From Daldinia sp. FL1419 (Eukaryota > Ascomycota > Sordariomycetes > Xylariales > Hypoxylaceae), in the NCBI GenBank assembly GCA_025201765.1, contig MU623355.1:1-64000 (forward strand): a DNA stretch of 64,000 nt, written 5' to 3'. The notes under the pieces were generated by a model, which was not told where the DNA came from, made no database searches, and saw only the letters and a list, made by a program, of their open reading frames with translations. Both the position numbers and the translations under genes were made by a program. Below, piece by piece: positions 1-12,165 of the stretch (positions within the stretch are counted from its first letter, which is position 1; each line of letters starts with the position of its first letter).

Positions 1-1114
1 GCTACCCCCGGGGCCCGGTTTTTGGGGTTCCCTAGCGTGTTTTTTAAAATCGGCATTTTTTCGGGTGGTGGGTCTTAAATAATAACCCCCCCCCCCCCCC
101 CCCCCCGACCATAAAAATGATAGTTAATGTACGATTAATGTGCCAATTTGGCAAGTAATTACCTGGGTAGCTACTTAGATAACAATGTGGTTCTTAATAA
201 CTCTTATAATCACACTACGTCGAAACAAGTACGAATAATTATTTACTACCTACGGCGGGATTTAAAGGGGGCATAGTTGGCATATAACCTACATACGAAG
301 GAGTTCACGGGAGAACAAAAGACAAACGTGCAATTAAATCGCAATAGCAGTCAAATACCTATCTAGAATAAGGCATAAACAACGAGATACATCAAGTCCG
401 AAAGCTCTGCTGGCACCTAAATGTGACCATTAGCTTTCCTCCAACCGTCCTCCAACCAAGGCCCTTATGAAAAATCTGCGACGTAAGGCAAAAGCTCGGA
501 TATAGCACTGACTCTGGCGGCTTTGGACTTTGCAACGGTGGGTAGCGACGCGAATACTGCGAGTGCATGACTACTTACCTAGGTAGGTACCTAGGTTGGT
601 ATGGATGTAGGCATCCACGGCGATGCGTGCCTGCGAAAAAATGCAGTTCGAATAAAGGCGGGTTGGGCTTATTGGTGCTTGTGGCTGGTACGCGTGCGAC
701 GACGACGACTTAGGGGAGGTGTTCTGGTTGTCGCGGGCGTGGGCGTCGGAAAAGGGGGCGGGGTTTTGGACCTTGGTAACCCAGCGCTGGAAGGATGTGC
801 GCGAAATGCGCTGACGGATTGCTCAAATTGCTGATAGTAAGAAAGAAAATGAATCGCTCTTGATCAGCGGGAAATAACGCATCGAAGTAACGCGTATCAA
901 TGTCCGATCTTGGTATAGCAAGTCCTGCCCGATATATTAGGGTATTGTGGACGGCATAGAGCAAAGCGGTGGGCTTCGGTTTGGTACGATGCTGTTTAAG
1001 ACTACGGGTAATAATCGTGCGAGAAATCCATACTATATAACGTATGGCATAAAATTAATTGTAGACGTCGTGATGCGGTCGCCAGATTCCGACTAATGGA
1101 GGTACGAGATATAT
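1..1114. other. Gene-free left edge
   Basis: No convincing coding region is visible here. Short open frames at 601-964 have no recognisable domain and overlap on both strands. The stretch holds a 21-base C homopolymer (86-106) and a copy of the dispersed CCTAGGTAGGTACCTAGG-type palindrome at about 575-597. Confidence 0.6.
86..106. repeat. Poly-C homopolymer (21 C)
   Basis: An uninterrupted run of 21 C is seen directly. Runs this long are prone to slippage in replication and sequencing, so the exact length is unreliable. Confidence 0.9.
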
Positions 1115-2427
1115 CTAACTCAACCCCATATGCTCCGATATAACATGTCCCAGGCGAGCGTTATCGAGAAGGCTCCAGATCCGCAGGCGGTTCTCGATAT
1201 ACTTGCTGCCGTGCAGGATGTTTCTAGGATCGAGCACGTCGAGCTGACCTAGCTGGCGACAAAGCTGCTCCCAGTCGAAGTCGTCGTTTATGTTAAAGGT
1301 CTCGTCCGGGTGCTTGGCTCTGTACTCCTCTTCCCAGGTTACCAGCGCCTTCTCGTCGAGATCGAATAGCCAAGGGACGATGGCTCGGTTGAATAGAGCA
1401 TCCTTCCACCAGGAGGGCTTAAACATGCGTGTACACCGAAGTTGTTGCCAGCTGAGATTCGTGAATGGCTCCAACTTTTCGGCGATGAGATCCAAAATCT
1501 CAGTAGGCAACAGAGTTTCCATTTTGCGTTGGAGTTCGCCATATTCTTCGTTCGGCGCCCTGTCCTCCTCACGAATGCGTATTAGATGACTTAGAACAAG
1601 TTCTGTCAATCTGCCATCGCCTAAGGGGTTCCTTTCTTGGACGTCGATCATGGGTTCCTCACTCGTAACAGCGGAGCTATAGTCGACTAGGTTGTCTTTG
1701 AGTACAATTTTGTGGTAGCCGTTTGGCTCTTTAATAGGTTGGCGGAGGATCCCAAGAGTCCCTGGAGCTGTCATCAAGGCGCGTTTCATCCATATTTCGT
1801 AGAAGTGACCGATGCAGGAAGGTATACCGTTGTCTTCGCCTTTCGGGTATACCTTGCGGAAGTCCATGCCGAACTTGGATTGGTACTTGCAGAACTGTTC
1901 AGTCATGGTGTAGCACGGGAGATGAATAGGGATATACATTTCCATGTCCAACGTGTTGATCCCGGCCCTAACCCCGTTTTCAAGCACGAAGCTACCCCCA
2001 CCGCCCAGGAAACGCACCACTCTATGAAGCTGGATTACGTCTTGTTCTGGATTGCGGCGGGCTACCGAGGTCCATGGATCCCTACACCATTCCAAGAAGC
2101 CTGGTTTCCCCTTCACGAGATACGGGTGCATCCAATCTTGCGGACGCGATCCATCGTGGAGTGCGCATTGGACCTAAAGGAAACATGTTAGTGATGTTCA
2201 AACGAGGAAATGGAACTTGCCCAGCTTCCATAGCATAGAAAAACATGTGTTCTTGCTGGGGATTATATGTACAATAGGGGCCGAAGACGACTTACCGTAG
2301 GCATACAAATACCACCGCAAACCACACAAACCACAGTCCGATTGCATAATGATGCTGGGTTTAGAGAGAGCATAGGGCCAAATGGGTGCGGCACCCCCCC
2401 GAAGAGTGCTGGAGGGGGTAAGGCCAT
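1115..2427 (-). CDS. F-box-like fungal protein of unknown function (two exons)
   Basis: The model joins exon 1 (2427-2296) to exon 2 (2173-1115) across a 122-bp intron with donor GTAAGT, an internal ACTAAC branch site and acceptor TTTAG. The phase is kept and the product is 396 aa. The N-terminus (MALPPPALFGG) carries a short Cys-containing segment (VVCVVCGGICMPT). The centre has an F-box-like stretch, LPTEILDLIAEKLEPFTNLS, followed by a Trp-rich region. Fungal proteins of this type are usually predicted SCF-ubiquitin-ligase adaptors or uncharacterised F-box proteins. Without the upstream exon the frame would start at an internal Met (2131) and lose the conserved DGSRPQDW stretch before it. 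The F-box assignment rests on the LPTEIL..I pattern only. Confidence 0.75.
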
Positions 2428-3696
2428 GGTGCCGTTCGTGTTAGTTGGACGACGGGAGGATGTGAACAAAGGAAATAATAAAAATAATAAGACGTATGCG
2501 TGTCGATCAGGGATCAGTTGAATCCTTGATTTAAATTTAAATAATTGTGAGATGCGGAAAGTCAATCTTGCGTTAGAAATAAAAAAAAGAGGATCAATAA
2601 ATGGTAGTTGCATCAATATGCGAGCAGGTGTTGAAGGGTGTTGCCTAGGTAGTTAGGTAGGTAGGTACCTCTACGGATGCAAGCTCTTATTGATGCAAGA
2701 TGGTGGAAATGCGATAGTTTTTGCGAGCAAACAAGGAAAAAAAAAAAAAAAAACCCAGGAATGTCGACTTTTATGTACCTGGTTAAAGCTCGAGGGCTAT
2801 GCGTGTTTGGTTGTTTATGCCTATTGCTTGTTTGGGTTGCAAGTTACGTTTTATATGAAGCTGGTGAAGCTGAAGCTAGTCGAAAGGTACGATAGGCAAC
2901 AAGTAGCGGGGCAAACAGACTGGAAAATAGAATCACGTAGCTAGACGTCTGGGAACATAAAGTGGACGTGAAACATCTGGCATTTGAAATAAGCTTAAAG
3001 AATTATTTCTTAGTGAGATGGAAGATCGCCATATGAACAAAAACTAGGTACCCTAGATAGAGTAGTTATAGAACAGAGAATAGTGGTCGAGCATATTATA
3101 CTTTTATGAATTAGGTCGTCTGCTGTTCTTACTACTAGTAGCTTATAACAAATTCTACCTAACCACGTATAATAATAATAAGATGGATAGATGCTCGAAT
3201 GCGCTGCCAAGACGTGTTCGATCCAATGTTAACATGCACGTACGCCAACATGTACCCCTTAATAGGTGGCCATGCGAGTAGGTAAGAAGTACTATGCGGT
3301 GTAACTAAGCCGCACTGAGAACTTTCATATCAACGAATAATCCAAAGTAGTAGAGCTAAGAGTCCGGATTGCGTAAATAGGCAATTGAGAAAATATATAA
3401 TTCTTGCTCTTATTCTAAATAAGGGCAACCAAGACTTAGGGGTATCTAATATACTGGCCGCGTTGATGAACTGAGACAACGGGAGAAAAAGTTCTAAAGG
3501 ACAATATATGAAAGCATAGCCCCCTTTCGACCCGCGTAGAATAAATAAACATGTGGACACTTACGCCTCACTGCTTTCGCCATGGAATTCCCGTAATTCG
3601 AACGCCTGTTTAGTTTGAAAATGCCCTGATAACTTCCGCCAATAAAATCCGCCACCCAACAACCAAGCCTCCTAATAAGTAGATTTTCATGCCCGC
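2428..3696. other. Intergenic region
   Basis: No gene is recognised between the F-box-like gene and the kinesin. The region holds an A17-18 run near 2738-2755, a TAGGTAGGTAGGTACC palindromic motif near 2650-2670, and AT-rich sequence. Short open frames on both strands have no domain or codon signal that could be recognised. Confidence 0.6.
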
Positions 3697-6600
3697 TTAG
3701 TTCAGCCTTGGGCTCTTCCTTCTGGATATGCTCTGCGCGAAGATCTCCCTACCACCTCCGGGCACCACCGACGAGAGGAGGGGTATATTTTCGCGCCCAT
3801 CAGCTGGCATTGACTGCTTACTCGCTCTTGATAATCGCGTCGTCCTGCTTCTCTTCAATGCCGGCATCGCAAAATCCCCGTCTGCATTTGCAGCGGTGTC
3901 CATTATCCCTGGACCAACGTTAGCTCCGAACCCGTGGACTGGGGCGTTGGCTTGGGCGTCAAAGTTGACCGCGCCCGCTGTGTTAAGGTTAAGGTTTGGA
4001 TGCACCTCTCGTAAACTCATTGATAAGGGGTTCTGATCGCGTTCCGAGAGTGGCAACGTAGAGTCTGATGAGAAAGCTCTAGTAGGCGACCGGTTTTTGG
4101 ATAGTTTCGGGTCTGAGTCAGAAAAGATTTTAGCTTTGCTAGGAGATGGCGCGCCATTCAGTTCTCTTAGTAGCGCATCGTGCGGTTTAGTATGTGGGAG
4201 TTCTGAAGGGTATTCGTAAGTTGTCTTCCGGGGTGTATCTCCAGTTGGCTGGTATTCCTGGAGGACTGTGTTGTTTATGTCTTCTCGGAGACTGGAGAGA
4301 GGCTGGCAGAGGTTCTCTGAAAGGGGCTCTAAAGAACTTTGTGCATTGAGGACATCAACTTCCATCTCCGAGCCGAGGTCTTGAACCCTGGAATACGTAG
4401 TCTTGAAATGATTGGCGATATTTCCGTACGAACTTTCAACGGTGCTGGATAAGCTTTCCATAGAACTCGCGTGCTCATCGTGATGTAGCGCGTTTTGCGA
4501 ACGGGCACGAGAAACAAAGTCGTCTAGAGATGTCATCTGCTCGTCAAGATCCTTCATTTGCTCATCTACAACCTGCACCGTCTCGGCATGTACCGACTTG
4601 GTTGTATCTTGAATCGAAGTGCTATATTTGTTTGCAGCCTGTCGCATCGTTAGCAATACAACCTGCAAAAGAATTTGAATGTGCCTTACCGTCCAATCAT
4701 CCTTTAGCTTGGTCTTCAAAGTTTCCCGGGAATTGGTAACTTCATCGAGTAGTCGAGTCTCTTTCTCGTTCCAATCATCCATTCCTTGTGAATATTGAGC
4801 CATGCTGCTTTCTAGCGCAGTGCTATTCTCTTGTATACTTTGCTGAATGGTGATGGCCTTGTTCGCAAGACGCGATTCCTGATTCTCTGCTTGAGTATTG
4901 ATAAGAGCTGTGATCTGCGCTAGGAGATTTTGTCGTTCTTTAGCCGCTTGTCGCCGCTCCTCATAGATGACTTCTTGTATTTGTGTCGAGATAGAGGCGT
5001 TTGATTGAATGATTGTGTTGCTTGCTTGGTGGAGTTGCTCCCTGAGACTATCGGATTCCTTCTTTTGGGATGCGATGTGTTTTAATAATTCTTCGAAAAT
5101 CGTCTTAAAGTCCTTACCAAGAGAAGAGTATGAGGTGTGCAGCTGGTTATGGAAAACACCCAATTCGCTAAGGACATCCTGAGATATTCTTTCGGCTGCC
5201 GTTGCAATAGCCTGAAGGCTCTCGCCAACTTTTTCTTTAATGTGATCCCGGACCTCTTTGATCTCTTCGAGTACCTCATCCATCTCTTCCTTAGATTTAT
5301 CTTTCCGTTCCATCAACTCACTTTTAGACTGAGCGAATAACTCCAGATTTTGGTTGAGAAATGACTGAGTCGTAGACAGTTTCTGCAACTCGCCCTGAAC
5401 GAACGAATGCATCCTGTCCGAGATACTCGATATATGTTGCTGTTGCTCATTACGGAATTCTTCTACGCGGCCTTCGACTAATGAGGTCACGTCTGATACT
5501 TCGCCTTGAGCCGTCCTCCAGTTCGCCCGGTTCAACGATTGGAGATCCGATCTCCTTTTATTCTTGGCGTGTAGACCACCCACGTCTTTGATGGTTCTAT
5601 GAATTGTGCTGATAAGCTCTCCGCCAATGGCCTGCATTTGTTCCTCGGTCCTCTGATGTGCTTTGCGCAGATGAGTTTCTTCAGCGAGACTCTTGCGCGT
5701 TGCCTCCAGCACTAGCTCGGTCTGGTCGAGAACACCCATTGTCTCGTCGAGCTGAATCTTAGTAGCATCGTGGTCCTTTTTCAAGCCCATGAAGTTGGAT
5801 GTTAATGAGAGGAGCTCCTGGACCTTATTCCGCAGGTTGGATTCGAGAGATTCAATCTTGGCGGCCTGCTCTTCGTTTCGGACCCTACGAGATTCGCTCT
5901 CAGCCGTCATCGTTTCGTAGCTGTCGTTGGACAAATAGACACCATTTTTTTGGCGTGTCGCGATTAACTCGCTTCTGAGTCGCTCGATTTCATTAGTGAA
6001 TTCCCTGAGAAGGGTTTCTTTGTTGATCCTTTGATTGATTTGAGGCTTGTTTCTGATATTCTTTGCTCTAAAGGCATAGTCAAGAGTTGATACCGTCTCC
6101 TCCAGGTTGCTCTTCGCTGGTGAGATGGTGGCGATGATGCAGGTCTTCGTGCGACCACCTAATGAGTCTTGCAGTAGCCTGGTCAATTTGGATTCTCGAT
6201 AGGGAATGTGTGAACTGCGATCCACAAGCGCGTTGATAACGCGCCCAAGAGTCAGCAAACTTTTGTTGATCAGACCTGCCTCAGCAGCTCTCTTGTTTTC
6301 GGCCCCGGAGCGTTGTATATTCTCGCTGCCGGCAAGATCTACGAGATTCAATTTCCCAGCGTGGACGTACTCGGCGCCATCTTCGGTTTCTTTGACACAC
6401 GCCGTGATAGTAAACACGGTATGACTTCGACTACTTAGGTCGTTGCATTTAGTGGCTGCTACCTGTCGCTTCAGACTGCCATCTTGTAATAGTTTGATAC
6501 CCTCTGCGGCGTTTTTGATATGTGTCTCCTGCATACCCTGAACAACTGTAGTCGCGTGGCCTCTTCGAGACACGTCGTCATATATCTTCAATTTGGCGTT

Positions 6601-7406
6601 ATCCTCGACGGAGATTAAGTCTCGAAGCTCCTCATTGTACAATTCAATAAAAGAGCATTTGACGAAGCTATCGCTATTCTCCTCATCTAACTTGTGGAAG
6701 AGCGACTGTAAGACTCGGGGGATAATTCCGGCATCGTCAGAGAGAAGACCCAGGGTTGTGTTCATATCACCAGACATGGTATACGTTTTACCAGTACCAG
6801 TCTGGCCGTAAGCAAATATGGTACAATTATACCCGTTAAGCATCTAGGTAGGGATTAGCTAGGTGTTCAAATGGATGGTTGGTTTGTGCGATATACCTCT
6901 TCGAGTATAGGTTTGACGACATCGTCGTATAACACGCTCTGATCAGCGGCTTGGGAGAAGACACGGTCGAAATTATACGTTTTATTGCTTAGAGCACTTG
7001 GGCCCATAGACAATTCGACTAGTTTACCCTTTACTCCTTCAGTAGAGACCACAACGGCGCTGTTCTCTTGGACTTCTCGATCGTTACGTCCTCGACATCT
7101 AACAACGACATCGATATTTGTTTCTGAACTTGCTTCTATCTCGTAATCGCGCTCCTTACGCTTAGCGCCCAAGGTGGCGGTAGATGATACCGACTCGGCC
7201 GGTGAAGGTGCCGCATTTCTGGGGATCCTTCCAGCGACAGCGGCGTGATGATGAAGAGCTTGGTTTCGGAGAGAGGGAGTAGACCTATTTGTAGGTGGTC
7301 GTATGCCGGAGCGAGCAGAAGCGCCAGCGCCAGCGCGTGTAGCAATACCGGACCGGGCGCTAGAAGCTGTAGAGGGCCTTTCGCTCTTATGAGAGCGGCC
7401 CTGCAT
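3697..7406 (-). CDS. bimC: Kinesin-5 (BimC/Eg5/Cut7-type mitotic motor)
   Basis: This is the plus-end-directed tetrameric kinesin that slides antiparallel spindle microtubules apart. Exons are 7406-6897, 6843-4690 and 4638-3697, giving 1201 aa. The Lys/Arg-rich N-terminus is followed by the motor domain (about residues 95-445), with P-loop GQTGTGKT at about 183-190, switch I SSRSH and switch II DLAGSEN. After it come the GGLHAK..R..DLQSLN stalk segment, long coiled coils, and a C-terminal tail with a TPRKTTYEYP motif. That tail resembles the BimC-box region, where Cdk1 phosphorylation promotes spindle binding. Intron 2 (4689-4639) is 51 bp, has no stop and is divisible by three, so the frame reads straight through it. 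GTAAGG donor, GCTAAC branch, CAG acceptor and restoration of DDWTAANKYSTSIQ mark it as a true intron. The gene diverges from the PHAF1-like gene. Confidence 0.95.
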
Positions 7407-8417
7407 CGTGATTGTTATATTGTATGATGATTCGATTTAGTGGGATATTGCATGTAAGCTGATACTTGTAGTTAAAGAAACAAGGTTGGGCTGTCCTATT
7501 AATTAATACAGAGCAAGTCGAGGTAGGGGATTAGACAAGGGAAGAAGACTGCCCATGGAGGATATCGGGGGATATTGAGCAACGAGCAGGTAATTCACTA
7601 ATTCACTAGTAGTAGTATAATAGAACCTCGTGCGACGGAGACAACTTTTGGATTTTGCAAAGTGACAGGGTGGGACGTGTAGGGTTTGTACATATGTAGA
7701 GGTTAGGTTCAATCGATAATTGTGCAAAGAAAAGAGACGCGACACGATGTTGTATCTTTGAAGTCTGTGCTTACCGCTAATGTTGATGCGAGGTCCACTT
7801 AAAAACATCAATACATGCGAGATACATAGCGTTGCCTGGACAACGAGAAGTAGTCCACCTGATAAGAACTTATCTCTCTCCCTGTCTCCTTGAGGCTAAA
7901 TACCTAGGTACATCGGGGGCTGGCGGGGTAGAGGGAAAATCTTACCTAAAGCTTAGCAGCTTCGACGCCGGATAGAGCAAGCCGGTCCACCAAGTTCAGC
8001 ACTAATAAAGGCAGCTGCGCATGTGAAGTGTGCCTGAGCCAAGGTACTCAAGTACTTACCTAGATCAAATGACGTCCCAGTGCATATGATCTATCTCAGC
8101 ATCTCAGCATCTCAGCATCTGAGTTAACCCATAAAATCCATAATCTCATCTTCTACATCTTACAAGCCCATCCTTCGTAACTGCGATCCTTCGAGTCAAG
8201 CGACTTGAAATGAGCCAGTCTTACATATAATTATTATTCCTCGTTCTTTCTTTCGGCTGCTGGATGTTGTGTTGTCCGCTAGGCTGTACCGTTTGTACGT
8301 GCTGATTGCGTCGACCCAGCTCTTGATGGATTTTGCTAGAAAATAGTTGATACTATATCGGATTTTCCGACAAATTTCATCGTTGGGCACCATTAGATTC
8401 AAGAAGTCAACTCCAAT
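7407..8417. other. Divergent promoter region, kinesin-5 / PHAF1-like gene
   Basis: About 1 kb separates two outward-facing starts. It holds a short tandem repeat of CATCTCAG units (about 8091-8121) and an ACCTAGGTAC motif near 7908. An open frame on the minus strand (7503-7811) has no recognisable domain and is treated as non-coding. Confidence 0.6.
8091..8121. repeat. Short tandem repeat (TCTCAGCA)n
   Basis: Three to four direct copies of an 8-bp unit (CATCTCAG) are visible in the 5' region of the PHAF1-like gene. Confidence 0.8.
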
Positions 8418-10078
8418 ATGTCGTCGCTGTTTACCGCTGCTCTACATCCTAGCGTAGGCTTGGGTTTCCTCGGTAAGCTTTTTGTTGATCAGAGTTGATG
8501 CCATGCATCGTGATCAATCAAGCGATGAAGGTACTAATGACCTCCCATCTAGTTCTCGGTGCCTCACTTCACGATATCCTTACGCGATTAAAAGCCGAAC
8601 CGCAGCGATACCCTAAATTAGACCTCGCCTACTCTGCTACAAATCCCGTCGCCGAACCCGTCGCCGTTACCCTTCCCGCCAACGGTATACGATTGCGATT
8701 CGATGGTCCCGAACAGCGGCTTCGTCTCATCGAGATAATTGATTTTACCAAGAATCGCATCACCTATCAAGACAAGGATATCGCTAAACCCGTGATGTCG
8801 CAAGGTGTAATAGGATCCCCTAGATTAGGTGGAGACGCCACCGCCGGCCCAGCCTTTAAGAATATCTACCATCGCCTATTCGGTCCAACATATGCTGGCG
8901 AATATATCCCCCCTGCCGACTCGGGCCACGGCAATACTATAGGCACCTATATACTATCTTATCCGGGAGTCGCATTTAGCTTCCCCTTGCCGAAGTCGGC
9001 TTACTCTCCAAATAAAGATGTCGTTTCTCTATTGTCTTCACCTGTGAGCCAGACGGCCACTTCTGTTGCAATATTTAGTGGGAAGTCCTGGGCACACGCC
9101 CGCGAGACCCTATGGGATGAGATTCTCCCGAGCGTCAAGTCGGCGTTTGTGTTTAATAAGAGCAAAGAGGTCGTCCCTGATGAAGTCTCCTTAATCAAGA
9201 TACATGGTGGTGGTAGACTTCAGTTGTTCAGAAAATGGACCAACATGTCAGTATGGATTAACCTGGGGGAGACTACGCCACAAGACTTAGTAGCGGAGTT
9301 AGGGCCGCCCGATGCCATTTATCGGAAGAATGACCAAAGGATGTATATCCACAAGACTCGCACCGCAAGTCACAGCCGGTCTAGGTCTAACGGCGGTGAA
9401 TATAGGCGTCCAGACGATCTAACCGATACCGATCAATCTTCGGCACATACCGGGTCAGATGACTCCGAGGATGAGGCTATCGAAGATGAGTTCGTTGGTA
9501 ATGTATCTGGAGAGTGCTTTTATAATTATTTTTATCTTGGATTTGATATCCTAGTGTCGCCACCTCAACCGTCTTCACGTACACCCCCATCGCAAGCGGC
9601 TGCGTTGAAAGGAAAGGAAGTACCCGGAGCGAATCCGTTCAAGAACGCCACAGCGGATCGATTAGTAGCTACTAAAATGGTATTGCACGCGAATGTACCT
9701 GGCTCGTATCCGTTCAATAGGCATCGTCGTTGTCGCTGGGAGATTCAATATCTTGCGACGGGGGACGCAGATGACGTTATAGACTCCGAAACGCCGTTCG
9801 ACGAGATTGAAGAGCGGCTAAGGAAAGAGTGGAAGAGTACTTACCCATCCGAGGAAGACGCTAAGAGGCGTCAACGTGGTATGGTCCTGAATCGAGGATG
9901 GGGAGATAGCCCGGGAAGCAGTTGCGAGTTCCTAGGAGGTTGGGAGGATAGTAGTGGAGGAGTGGCAGAAAAGAAGTTTGACGGAAATGAGGATTCCACA
10001 ACTACACTTTATGGGTTCCCTGGTATGGTTTTCGAGGTGCTGAAGAATGGGTTTGTAAGTGCGGTTACGGTTTATTAG
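8418..10078 (+). CDS. PHAF1/UPF0183 family protein
   Basis: The gene has two exons: 8418-8472 and 8553-10078. The 80-bp intron has donor GTAAGC, a TACTAATGAC branch and acceptor CATCTAG. The product is 526 aa. The upstream exon restores the family-typical start (MSSLFTAALHPSVGLGF followed by LVLGASLHDIL); the internal ATG at 8495 lies inside the intron. Several blocks match UPF0183 proteins (human PHAF1/C16orf70, linked to phagosome/autophagosome assembly): RLRFDGPEQRLRLIEI near the start, a long middle domain, YNYFYLGFDIL at about residues 350-360, and a C-terminal ending YGFPGMVFEVLKNGFVSAVTVY-like. An acidic/Ser-rich insert (about residues 305-345) is probably disordered. The fungal function is not established. 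Confidence 0.88.
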
Positions 10079-10562
10079 GTTCACGGACTTGAGCATTGGT
10101 GTTTATGGTTATCCCTCGAATTGCTTTGGGCAATGGTTAGAGTATCCCAAAGTGGAAATTGAAGAGCGAGTCATCGCGGTCATTTAGTTACAATTCCGAT
10201 TATGCCGGATATGGACAAGAACATGGTAAAGAAGTCCAGGTCCCGCGATAGTAGTTGGTGTAGATTCCACGATCCCTGAACCTTGGGTTTTAGAGACGCA
10301 GTACAAGCCTCATAGTTCATGTTTTCAAATATGGAATCCTAAGATAAATCAGTATGATGACGAGGTAGTTAGTATTGCGGTTTCTTACTCTGATGTACAT
10401 TACTGCTTGGATGCACCCCTTAACGGGTGGCATATGAAGCTTACAATAACCAACCACCGCGCCTAATGACGTTACATCAGTGATACCACACCAAGGCGTA
10501 TGAACTCTAGCCCTTTTCTTCTCTAGACCTCGTATGAAGAGCATCGAAGCATCGTCTTGCGG
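10079..10562. other. Intergenic region
   Basis: Sequence between the PHAF1-like gene and the polyketide-synthase relic. No gene or repeat is recognised. Confidence 0.5.
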
Positions 10563-11910
10563 CCCTGTCCGAGATAGTAAGACGAGATTCCTAGCACCCT
10601 TTGAAAGACGTAATCTTTAGGGTCAACCTCGATAACCGCCTTTCCAAAGTTGGTACCGTTCTGTAGATATCGAAAAGCGGATTCAACGTGAAATATAGGA
10701 AATTGTTTTATTGGGGAAGCTGGATGTAAAATGCCCTGGTCAAAAAGATCAAAAAGGGTGACTAAAGCATCATATATGAGCTTCGGCCTTTCTCAGCCCA
10801 TAGCTGCTATATCAACAGCGCTGAATGATACGTTTCGGGCGCATTGGAACATCGGAAGCTTGTTATGTGATGATATGTCTTTCTTTCCAATCTCGATGAA
10901 CCTGCCGAATGACGCGACGCATTCCCATGAGGCAATTAGGGCATCACCCGCTAAGGAGTTGAGCACGATATCGACCCCCTTATCCCGCGTAAGACGTTTA
11001 ATCCCGCCTGCAAAAGAAAGGTCTCTGCTATTGAGTATGTTTTCCTCCGGAATACCATATAAAAAGGTATTGACCAGTTCTTTCTTCTTCGGCGAGCTTA
11101 CTGTTGTATAGATTTGCGCACCACACACTTTGGCGATTTGGATAGCCGCCTGTCCCGTCCCGCCCGCTCCAGAGTGTATGAGAACCGATTCTCCCGGAGC
11201 AAGCTTCTCAAGGACGACTAGTGAGTGGTATGCTGTGACGAAGTTCACCGGGGGTGCGCTGGCTTCATTAAATGTCATCCCTTTCATCATCCCTTTTTCA
11301 GTATCTTCGCGACTAACGTTCCTAGGTAGCCATCGGAATCGGCTTTTGAAGATGTCTAAAGCACATACAAAAACGGGATCACCCTATTGGAAACCAGACT
11401 TGGAGCCCCCTCGTAAAACTGTACCGACACATTCGCGTCCCAATGTATCATCAGGGACGTGTCTTAGAGTGACGAGGCAAGTTTTAAAGTTAACCCCGAT
11501 AGCTTTCACTTCGATGTTTATCTATTTCATCATCAGAAAGTTGGCTTGGTTCATGAAGCTCCTCGAAGTATGGCGCATCTAAGAGTCCCGGTTGTCGCAC
11601 GTTTAACTTCAGGTTATGATCCCCGAAGCGCTGCAACTTCTGGATGGGACCCGATGAAAGTTTATGGACTCGCTTGTTCAACGAGTCGCACTCGTAGACT
11701 CTAGGGACACGGAGTAATTCACCATTCTGAACCAACTCGGGTTCGTAAGGCTTCGATGCTACATCGTCTAGGAAGTTGTGCAGCACATTATCGAGATTTT
11801 CTATTAGTGTTGCTGTACGCGATGTATCGATGCTGGCCGTTGCAAAAATGTAGCCGTGATTCTCCATCCTTAGGGTTCTGGCTAGGCCTTGGACAGACTA
11901 ATTGTGGCGT
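10563..11910 (-). pseudogene. Decayed highly reducing polyketide synthase, enoyl-reductase region
   Basis: The minus strand reads GLARTLRMENHGYIFATASI, then LNVRQPGLLDAPYFEE, then IEVKAIGVNFK, TLGRECVGTV, a nucleotide-binding segment (GESVLIHSGAGGTGQAAIQI), GVDIVLNSLAGDALIASWEC and a tail ending NFGKAVIEVDP. This order is that of the pre-ER linker and ER (medium-chain dehydrogenase) domain of a fungal HR-PKS. No KS, AT, KR or ACP domain adjoins it. Visible lesions are an in-frame TAG just upstream of GLARTLR (about 11902), a one-base frameshift near 11528 (between DDEIDK and IEVKAIG), a TAG after GGSKSGFQ (about 11381) and a TGA after DIAAMG (about 10790). No intact product is possible. It is probably the remnant of a lost metabolite cluster. 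Confidence 0.85.
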
Positions 11911-12165
11911 GAAATATCGAATACTCTGTTTTATCAAGGTGCTCGAGTGATAAGTAAAAGAGGTTCCTTCGGGGCTAAGGTTGTGGTTGTGGTACGTTAG
12001 ATTAACCCCAACACTCTTATTATATGATTACAATTCTTGAGACCATTGCGCCTCTCCCGCGCAGAAATCATTGATCTTCTGGATTCCCTTCGCTGTAATT
12101 ATGCTAGTATTCACGTCTAGATATTCCGCGGTAACCACCCAACTCTACCGAGAAGTAATAGTAGG

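Noticed and set aside
7503..7811. 102-codon minus-strand open frame in the kinesin/PHAF1 intergenic region
   Set aside because: No domain, no splice extension, and it lies in the divergent promoter of two confident genes.
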